NCBI GenBank assembly: GCA_025454955.1
Contig: JALONL010000008.1
Span: 186,001 to 250,000, forward strand
Source of the DNA: Bacteroidia bacterium
GTDB lineage: Bacteria; Bacteroidota; Bacteroidia; Palsa-965
Length of the DNA stretch: 64,000 bases
Direction: 5' to 3'
The translations under genes and the position numbers were made by a program. Each line of letters starts with the position of its first letter. Positions within the stretch are counted from its first letter, which is position 1. The notes under the pieces are model-generated. The model worked only from the letters and a program-made list of their open reading frames with translations. It ran no database searches and was not told where the DNA came from. Positions 30,019 through 36,339 of this stretch are shown here, piece after piece.

Positions 30019-30048
30019 AAAGTGACCTGTTTACGGGTCACTTTTTTT
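30019..30048 (+). terminator. Plus-strand terminator without an annotated plus-strand gene before it
   Basis: AAAGTGACC (30019-30027) pairs perfectly with GGTCACTTT (30036-30044), followed by a T-run on the plus strand. The genes on both sides lie on the minus strand. On the minus strand the stem is followed only by TTTAAG, a weaker tail, so bidirectional use for the gene at 30067-30429 is possible. Confidence 0.75.
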
Positions 30049-30066
30049 ATTTCCTGTTTTCAGATG

Positions 30067-30429
30067 TCAGTCAAGCAATGCGGCAAAGAAAGCCCCCACG
30101 AGCAGCAGATATGCCCAATACACCACTGCCGACGACACAAAAAAATGCAGCGCAAAGCATACGCCGTGCAGCCAGCGGTTGCGGGCCAGCAGGCGAACAC
30201 TGAGAATAAGCAGAATAAGCGTATGTACCGAACCGGCCAGAAACACAATTACATTGGCCCAGGCATAGCCCCTGCCCGCTTTCAGATCGGTATAGCTCAT
30301 AAAGCAAAGCAGCGTCACCAATGCCAGAACGGCGGTAATAAGCAGGTGCCAGAGCCAGAGCCTGAGGAAAAAACTTCTGAATGGAGTATCGGAGGTTTGC
30401 ATACGCACAAGGTAGTTTTTTGTGCGCAT
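30067..30429 (-). CDS. Small membrane protein, unknown function
   Basis: 120 residues from ATG 30429, or 111 from ATG 30402 (MQTSDTPF). Four hydrophobic segments: about 27-48 (LWHLLITAVLALVTLLCF), 59-75, 80-86 joined weakly, and 90-115 (VCFALHFFVSSAVVYWAYLLLV). Positive residues at RLLARNR suggest a cytosolic loop. No family recognised. The 15-base gap after the response regulator gene upstream on the same strand suggests it belongs to the same transcript as the two-component system, which may hint at a sensory or envelope role. A competing frame on the same strand is shorter and less hydrophobic. Confidence 0.6.
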   Translation of the reverse strand: MRTKNYLVRMQTSDTPFRSFFLRLWLWHLLITAVLALVTLLCFMSYTDLKAGRGYAWANVIVFLAGSVHTLILLILSVRLLARNRWLHGVCFALHFFVSSAVVYWAYLLLVGAFFAALLD

Positions 30430-30444
30430 TATGCAAACACCGCG

Positions 30445-31119
30445 TTATTCCACCACCAGCTTGTACCCTACTCCGCGCAGGTTGATAAACTTAATGCGTT
30501 CGTCGTTTTTAAAGTAGCGGCGCAGTTTGGTAATTACCACATCCATGTTGCGGCTGGTATAAACCGTGTTCATTCCCCAGATGTCTTCCAGCACACGGTC
30601 TTTTTCCACCACCTGATTAATGGTTTCGGCAAGATACTGCAGCAGTTTGGCTTCCTTGAACGAAATGGTCACGCTTTCGTTTCCAAAGCTCAGCGACTGT
30701 GCCACCGAATCGAAGAGGTAATTGCCAATCTGATAACGGGTTTTACCGGTATTGCGGCTTATGGTGCGCAGCAATACCTGCAGGCGTACCAGAAGCTCGT
30801 CAATCGAAAACGGCTTTTTCATGTAATCGTTGGCACCGGCTTCGAAACCTTTGAGCACATCGGCCGTTTGCGATTTGGCGCTAAGAAAAAGCAGGGGAAT
30901 GAATTCGTTTCGCTTTCGTATTTCGGTAGCCACTTCGTAGCCGCTCATGCCTTCCATCATAATGTCGAGCACGGCAATATCGGGGATGAATTTGTCGTAA
31001 ATGGCAATGGCTTCGGTGCCATTGTGGGCTGTCATTACCTGAAATCCTTTGGTTTCCAGGGTGTCTTTAATAATCATAGACAGCATGTCTTCGTCTTCAA
31101 CCAGAAGTAATTTGTGCAT
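30445..31119 (-). CDS. OmpR-family response regulator
   Basis: 224 residues starting at MHKLLLVEDED (ATG 31119); the frame extends upstream but into the kinase gene. The receiver has the acidic pair E9/D10, the phospho-acceptor D52 in IAVLDIMMEG, T/S in FLSAKSQ and Lys in YMKKPFSIDEL. The C-terminal winged helix (about 125-224) has VTISFKEAKLLQYLAE, the recognition area RNMDVVITKLRRYFK and the ending INLRGVGYKLVVE. It binds DNA once phosphorylated by the kinase encoded upstream. The coding regions overlap by 23 bases, so translation is coupled. Target genes unknown. Confidence 0.95.
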   Translation of the reverse strand: MHKLLLVEDEDMLSMIIKDTLETKGFQVMTAHNGTEAIAIYDKFIPDIAVLDIMMEGMSGYEVATEIRKRNEFIPLLFLSAKSQTADVLKGFEAGANDYMKKPFSIDELLVRLQVLLRTISRNTGKTRYQIGNYLFDSVAQSLSFGNESVTISFKEAKLLQYLAETINQVVEKDRVLEDIWGMNTVYTSRNMDVVITKLRRYFKNDERIKFINLRGVGYKLVVE

Positions 31120-33070
31120 AAAGAGAAAATTGAAGTTGAACATCGGTACCGCACACACCATCGCTGGTGAGCGATACACTTCCTTTGTGTAATTCGACAA
31201 TTGTTTTTACATAATGCAATCCAAGTCCGTAACCTTTTGATTTCTGATGCCCTTCGAGCGGAACCTGGAAAAATTTTTCAAACACATCTTTCTGATGTTT
31301 GGCCGGAATGCCCTGCCCGTTGTCACGCACATTCAGAAACAGGCGTTTGTTTTTCACTTCCATGCTCATCCACACCCTTACCTGTTTTAATCCGCCGTGC
31401 TTCACCGCATTATCAATAAGCGTATTGATAATATTGGTAAGGTGAAATTTATCGCCTTTTATTATACAGTCTTTGGCAGGCAGTTCCATTTCCAGCACAA
31501 GCTGTTCGCGGTGCGAATCGCTCCAGGCCGATACGATTTCTTTCAGCAGCACATTCATGTTCACATCCTCAATCTGCAGCTGGAAGTTTTCTTCTTCAAT
31601 GGCATAGGTTTGCAAACTTTTATCGAGCAGTGTATTTATCCGCTCGGCCTGCACACGGGTCATACGCAGGTACTGAAGTGTTTTTTCCTTGTTGTCGAGA
31701 ATGGAATATTTCTGCAAAGCCTCTGTGGCCGCCAGAATTACGGCTACCGGTGTTTTGATTTCGTGATTTACGTTATTGATAATGGTATATTTCAGCATGG
31801 TGAGTTCCTGATTGCTTTTCAGAAACCGGATAATCAATATATACATGATTACCGCAATGAAAATGATAATAATAAACAGGAAGAATTCTTCCACCACCAG
31901 CCCGTACAAAAACCGGTTTACATTGTTTACACGCAGCACCAGAAACACATTGTTTCTGAGCATTACCGGCGGCGAATAGCTGTAATTTTTATCGGTGATA
32001 AATGAAGTTCTTGTCTGAAGCAAATCAATCGTGCTCAGGTATTGGTCGCCCTCCACTGCATCGGCAGAATAAATTTTGCCCACATTGCCCGGTGCTTCCG
32101 GTTTTGCTTCGATGAGAAAAACAGAGCAGTTAATATCGGCCTTGCGGTAATCGAAATAATCGTAGAAGAGATATTTAAGCATACCCTCTTCTTCCTTGTA
32201 GCCGTATGGAGGCAGTTGCACCACATCGGCAACGGGGCCGGCCAGTTTCAGGTTTTCTTCGGTGGCTTCGGTTAAGCTTATCATGTCTAAGCCAAAGTCG
32301 TTAAACAGGCCGGAAGTATTGCGGTCGAAAAGTTCTATCTCTGCGGTAGAGGCATTGCCGCTATCCCAGATAAACCGGTAAGCCTGCCATTGTTTTACCT
32401 GCGCCGGTACAAAAGCCGAAGGCAATTTAACACCATTAATGACAGGCTGAACCAGCGCACGCTGCCAGCGGTTGTCGCTGGTCTGACGTTTTTTTGTAAG
32501 GTCGGGAGCCGAAATATTGGTCAGGTGAAACTGTAGAATGTACTTTTTCTGTGGCTCTACATCTACTTTCTGCCGCCAGATTACCAGGTTGCTGTCTTCG
32601 GGCCCGTCTATGAGTAATAAATTACCGCCTTTATCGATTGGACTTCCATACCATCCCCAGTGCAAGGCGTGCGGATCGGCAGTAACGGCCGATGTGCCTC
32701 CTTTGTGGGGCATGGACAGTAATGCCGAATTTGATTCGAAATAGTTTATTTCCGTCTCAAACCAGGCCCGTTGTTCGGAAAACGAGCCGTTTTTTACGAG
32801 GTTTTCTTCATCGGACCAAAAGTGTTTGTTTTCCTGAAGCGGGAGATAATGACCCATGGCCGAATTGAAATTCCGGTTGTTGCTCATTATTGGCTGATAC
32901 TGTTCGGTAACATCGGAAAGCGAAATCCGGAGAAGACTGAGCAGCGCCTTCTTCTCTTTTTCGTATTTGAACACAATGCTCAGGAACACCAGCGAAATGA
33001 TTATAAGCAGCATGAGCAGCACAAGCAGGCTGATTAAACGGGGGCTGTTTCTTGTAACTGTTGCTGACAT
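31097..33070 (-). CDS. Membrane sensor histidine kinase with extracytoplasmic jelly-roll-like sensor
   Basis: 657 residues. Transmembrane helices at about 12-33 and 394-416 bracket an unusually large 360-residue periplasmic region. Its N-terminal half (LVKNGSFSEQRAWFE ... FGLDMISLTEA, residues 91-268) looks like a carbohydrate-binding jelly roll. The cytoplasmic part has HisKA with H436 in NNVNHEIKTPVAVIL, the N box HLTNIINTLIDNAVKHG, G1 VRDNGQGIP, F box FEKFFQVP and G2 GYGLGLHYVK. It autophosphorylates and passes phosphate to the regulator encoded downstream. The ligand may be a glycan or cell-wall component, inferred from the sensor fold only. The gene upstream is divergent. Confidence 0.93.
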   Translation of the reverse strand: MSATVTRNSPRLISLLVLLMLLIIISLVFLSIVFKYEKEKKALLSLLRISLSDVTEQYQPIMSNNRNFNSAMGHYLPLQENKHFWSDEENLVKNGSFSEQRAWFETEINYFESNSALLSMPHKGGTSAVTADPHALHWGWYGSPIDKGGNLLLIDGPEDSNLVIWRQKVDVEPQKKYILQFHLTNISAPDLTKKRQTSDNRWQRALVQPVINGVKLPSAFVPAQVKQWQAYRFIWDSGNASTAEIELFDRNTSGLFNDFGLDMISLTEATEENLKLAGPVADVVQLPPYGYKEEEGMLKYLFYDYFDYRKADINCSVFLIEAKPEAPGNVGKIYSADAVEGDQYLSTIDLLQTRTSFITDKNYSYSPPVMLRNNVFLVLRVNNVNRFLYGLVVEEFFLFIIIIFIAVIMYILIIRFLKSNQELTMLKYTIINNVNHEIKTPVAVILAATEALQKYSILDNKEKTLQYLRMTRVQAERINTLLDKSLQTYAIEEENFQLQIEDVNMNVLLKEIVSAWSDSHREQLVLEMELPAKDCIIKGDKFHLTNIINTLIDNAVKHGGLKQVRVWMSMEVKNKRLFLNVRDNGQGIPAKHQKDVFEKFFQVPLEGHQKSKGYGLGLHYVKTIVELHKGSVSLTSDGVCGTDVQLQFSLYAQITSG

Positions 33071-33285
33071 TCGCCTTAACTAGAATCGAAAATATGCAAA
33101 AATCTAATGGAAAGTAAGTAAGGTTTTCGAACTAACCGTATTTCATGCTTTTCAATTAGCAGTAATTAGCATTCGTTCTCCATGTTTTTACGGTTGTCAA
33201 GTTAATTCGGCAGGCGGGGCTTGTCCAGAAATAAAGTGATGTAAGGCGTATTTCCGTGAATTATGGCCACAGTGCATTTCTGTTG

Positions 33286-33293
33286 TACTTTTG
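33286..33293 (+). promoter_or_regulatory. -7 promoter box of the 23S rRNA methyltransferase gene
   Basis: TACTTTTG fits TAnnTTTG. The predicted transcript start is within a few bases of the ATG at 33301, so the mRNA would be leaderless or nearly so. This supports ATG 33301 over the earlier in-frame codon at 33256, which lies upstream of the promoter. Confidence 0.6.
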
Positions 33294-33300
33294 CAGCCTT

Positions 33301-34704
33301 ATGAAACGTAAAGAATTTCCGGTTTACGAGAAGGTAGAAATCACTGCGGCGGCGGCCGAGGGGAAATCGCTGGCGAGGATTGATAACCTTGTGGTGTTTG
33401 TAAGCAATGCCGTGCCCGGCGATGTGGCCGATATACGCATTACCCGCAAGCACCGCCGTTTTATTGAGGGCGAGGCCATTCATTTTCACCAGCTTTCCGA
33501 TAAACGCACCAAACCCGCCTGCGAACATTTCGGGCTTTGCGGAGGCTGCAAGTGGCAGCACCTCGATTATGCCTGGCAGTTGCACTACAAACAACAGCAG
33601 GTTACCGATGCACTTACCCGCATTGGCAAAATAGAACTGCCCGGCATTATGCCCATACTCGGGTCGGCGGCCACCTACAATTACCGAAACCGGCTCGATT
33701 ACAGTTTCTCCAACAAACGCTGGCTCACCACCGAAGAAATTGGCCGCGGCTTCGATTTTGTCGATCGAAATGCACTGGGCTTTCACATTCCCGGCACGTT
33801 CGACAAAGTGCTTGACCTTAACCAGTGCCACCTGCAAACCGCGCCCAGCGACGAAATCCGCGCCTTTGTGCGCCAATACGCACAGCAATACAAACTGCCT
33901 TTTTACGACATACGCGAAAGACGCGGTTTGCTCCGCGGCCTCACTGTGCGCACTGCGTCAACGGGCGAAACAATGGTCATCTTCCAGTTTTTCCGCGATG
34001 AGCCCGAACTCACACACCCGCTCATGCAGGCGCTGGCCGATGCCTTTCCGCAAATCACCTCGCTGCTCTGGATTACCAACGGCAAAGCCAACGACACTTT
34101 CCACGACCTTCCCGTAAACACGTTCCACGGCCGCGACCATATTTTCGAGGCCATGGAAAATCTGCGCTTCAAAATCGGGCCCAAGTCGTTTTACCAGACC
34201 AACTCGGCCCAGGCATACGAGCTTTACAAGGTGACCCGCAATTTCGCCCAACTCACCGGCAGCGAAAATGTGTATGACCTCTACACCGGCACCGGCACCA
34301 TTGCGCTGTTTGTGGCCGCACAGGCACAAAAAGTTACCGGTGTGGAACTCGTGCCCGCCGCCATTGAAGATGCCCGCCAGAACGCCGCCATGAACGGCAT
34401 TCAAAACGCACACTTCTTTGCCGCCGACATGAAAGACATGTTCACCCCCGATTTCCTGCACACCCACGGCCGCCCCGACGTAATCATTACCGACCCGCCC
34501 CGCGCCGGTATGCACGAAGACGTGGTGCGCTGCATTGCAGGCAGCCAGGCCGCACGCGTGGTGTATGTAAGCTGCAACCCCGCCTCACAGGCCCGCGATC
34601 TGGAAATACTCAACGAAGCGTATAGCGTGGAAAAAGTGCAGCCGGTAGATATGTTTCCGCAAACGCATCATGTGGAGAATGTGGTGTTGCTGGAGAAACG
34701 GTAA
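33301..34704 (+). CDS. rlmD: 23S rRNA (uracil-C5)-methyltransferase, RlmD/RumA type
   Basis: 467 residues. N-terminal TRAM-like OB fold (about 1-65, with AAAAEGKSLARID and VVFVSNAVPGD). Iron-sulfur cysteines C74, C80 and C83 in CEHFGLCGGCKWQ with the fourth in LNQCHLQ. SAM-binding motif around DLYTGTGTIALFVAAQ, QTN in FYQTNSAQAYEL, DPPRAGMHEDVV, and the nucleophile Cys in VVYVSCNPASQARDL. It methylates a uracil in 23S rRNA. The exact position (U1939 or U747) cannot be told from sequence alone, so the symbol is provisional. Divergent from the kinase gene and followed by a terminator. Confidence 0.93.
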   Translation: MKRKEFPVYEKVEITAAAAEGKSLARIDNLVVFVSNAVPGDVADIRITRKHRRFIEGEAIHFHQLSDKRTKPACEHFGLCGGCKWQHLDYAWQLHYKQQQVTDALTRIGKIELPGIMPILGSAATYNYRNRLDYSFSNKRWLTTEEIGRGFDFVDRNALGFHIPGTFDKVLDLNQCHLQTAPSDEIRAFVRQYAQQYKLPFYDIRERRGLLRGLTVRTASTGETMVIFQFFRDEPELTHPLMQALADAFPQITSLLWITNGKANDTFHDLPVNTFHGRDHIFEAMENLRFKIGPKSFYQTNSAQAYELYKVTRNFAQLTGSENVYDLYTGTGTIALFVAAQAQKVTGVELVPAAIEDARQNAAMNGIQNAHFFAADMKDMFTPDFLHTHGRPDVIITDPPRAGMHEDVVRCIAGSQAARVVYVSCNPASQARDLEILNEAYSVEKVQPVDMFPQTHHVENVVLLEKR

Positions 34705-34867
34705 GGGATAGTTTGACAGCGTTTTTTTCTCAGAGATTATTAAATAATCTCCTGCTAAAGAAAAGGCAAAAATTCAAACAACACTATTCCTGAGAAACTA
34801 ACAGCTTATTTTATCCTTTGCAAAAAATCGCGAAGCGAAATCGCCTGGGTTTACTGATATATACACA

Positions 34868-34899
34868 AAGCCCCGCCAGCAAAATAACTGACGGGGCTT
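34868..34899. terminator. Bidirectional terminator between convergent genes
   Basis: AAGCCCCGCCAG (34868-34879) pairs with CTGACGGGGCTT (34888-34899), eleven of twelve positions. It lies between the plus-strand rRNA methyltransferase and the minus-strand gene ending at 34922. T-runs are short on both sides. Confidence 0.7.
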
Positions 34900-34921
34900 C
34901 GCACTATCACATGAAAAAAAC

Positions 34922-35383
34922 TTACTCTTTACGGAACGAAGCAATACCTACCCCACAGCCTTCTTTACCATCGAGAAAAGTAAACCCAATACAGAACGTG
35001 CCGGTTGTGCTGCTTTTGAACTCAATGGCTTCGTACTTGGTTTTGGTGGTTTTGTTGTAAGTGGTGGCTACCTGAAACTCGCGTTTCATGTTGTTGTAAA
35101 TGGTAATCACAATTTTGCCTTCGTATTCGGGTGTTTCGAGGCCGTAGAAACGGTATTTCTCGCCGCGGTTTAAGGTAATGGGGAAATAGAGCGCGGGAGC
35201 AGGCTCATCGGCTTTTTTCTGACGTTTCAGATACACGCGGTAATCCTTAATCAAATTGAAGTCTCTGATTTTGGTGAGCGCTTTCTGATAGATTCCGTCA
35301 GACTCGCACTTGTCTTTAAAACTCGATGTAAGCAACAGCGTGGTGGCGGCAGCCACGCTTAGAAGAAGGGTACGTGCAAACAT
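34922..35383 (-). CDS. Small secreted protein, last gene of the phosphatase/kinase/exporter operon
   Basis: 153 residues. Signal peptide about 1-21 (MFARTLLLSVAAATTLLLTSS). The mature part is probably all-beta with short strands (YFPITLNRGEKYRFYGLETPE, KIVITIYNN, REFQVATTYN, KYEAIEFKSS, TFCIGFTFLD). Three Cys (two near the C-terminus, in TFCIGF and EGCGVG) may form disulfides. I do not recognise the family. It lies 8 bases downstream of the lipoprotein gene, so it belongs to the seven-gene operon ending here at the bidirectional terminator. It may be a substrate or periplasmic partner of the exporter encoded at 36340-39330; that is inference from position only. Confidence 0.75.
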   Translation of the reverse strand: MFARTLLLSVAAATTLLLTSSFKDKCESDGIYQKALTKIRDFNLIKDYRVYLKRQKKADEPAPALYFPITLNRGEKYRFYGLETPEYEGKIVITIYNNMKREFQVATTYNKTTKTKYEAIEFKSSTTGTFCIGFTFLDGKEGCGVGIASFRKE

Positions 35384-35391
35384 GGGTGGGT

Positions 35392-36306
35392 CTATTTTTG
35401 TTTCAGTAAATACTTGGTACGGATTGTTTCAATTTGCTGACTGATGGCATCGGCATCGGCCGGAGTCATTTCTACTTTGGTTTCGGTGTTGTCGATAATT
35501 ACGAGTTCGCCGTTTACTTCTTTTGAAATGGGTTCTTTGTAAATGTAGGAGATGCCTACTTTGTCGTAAGCCTTGCCCAGCATGTCGAAATCGGCTTTCA
35601 TCGGTTTGAGTTCTTCGATGGACGAAAGTTTTTCGAGCAGGATTTTGATGTTTTCAAACACCACTTTCTGTTCGCCGATGCGGTTGGTAATGTCCTGATT
35701 GGGATTGGCCTTACGGATTTCGCCAAACATGTGCATGCCTTCAATCCATGCGCCGATAAGGATGAGCACGCTGAGTTCGCCGCGTTGCTTTTCGCGCAGA
35801 AACTGGTCGATCTGGTTGAAGTTGCGGGTGGAAATGGCAATGAGCGAATCGGCGTTTTTCTTGTTTTTCGAAAGCTCCATGAGTGTGCTGTAATCGAAAA
35901 ACTGATCTACGCTGAGGTCTTTGGAAAGTTTGCTGATGCTTTCGAGGTATTCGAGTGCGTAAAGGCTTTTGTCGTTCAGGTTGATGTAGCCAAGATCTAC
36001 ACCATAAGCGCCAAAAGCCAGCGACTGTGCATACTTTTCCTTGTACGAAGCGGCGTTGTCGCTCGGCACGAGGATTTCTTTGGAGAAATCCATGCCCGAT
36101 TTGGCAATGATGTCGGCCATTTCGATGGGCTGCGGAAGTGTGTGAATGAGTTCTTCAAGCACTTCGCGGTTAATCTGTACGGCTGCACCCGAAGCCGACT
36201 CGTCCATGAGTTTTTTCTCTGAGTCGGCCTGGGCCGAATCGGAACAGGCCGAGCCGAAATTGAGCAATGCAGTGGCAGCCAGTGCGATGTAGAGCGTTTT
36301 TTTCAT
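35392..36306 (-). CDS. Lipoprotein of unknown function in the exporter operon
   Basis: 304 residues. Lipobox-like LLNFGSAC places the acylated Cys at about residue 21 (C-SDSAQADSE), so the protein is probably an outer-membrane or inner-membrane-anchored periplasmic lipoprotein. The rest is predominantly helical with Lys/Glu/Leu-rich segments (LEELIHTLPQPIEMADIIAKSG, LREKQRGELSVLILIGAWIEGMHMF). No catalytic motif. It starts 33 bases after the ABC transporter gene and ends 8 bases before the next, in one operon. Homologues with this arrangement in Bacteroidota are likely but I could not name a family. Confidence 0.78.
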   Translation of the reverse strand: MKKTLYIALAATALLNFGSACSDSAQADSEKKLMDESASGAAVQINREVLEELIHTLPQPIEMADIIAKSGMDFSKEILVPSDNAASYKEKYAQSLAFGAYGVDLGYINLNDKSLYALEYLESISKLSKDLSVDQFFDYSTLMELSKNKKNADSLIAISTRNFNQIDQFLREKQRGELSVLILIGAWIEGMHMFGEIRKANPNQDITNRIGEQKVVFENIKILLEKLSSIEELKPMKADFDMLGKAYDKVGISYIYKEPISKEVNGELVIIDNTETKVEMTPADADAISQQIETIRTKYLLKQK

Positions 36307-36339
36307 CAGTTAATTCCGGGGTAGAGTTTTTCAGGTCAT

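Noticed and set aside
29835..30020. 61-codon frame before the plus-strand terminator
   Set aside because: Non-ATG start and no conserved features; kept only as a possible small-RNA region, not as a gene.
29956..31110. Plus-strand open frame of about 380 codons
   Set aside because: Antisense to the response regulator and a membrane protein gene; it also reads through the 30019-30048 terminator.
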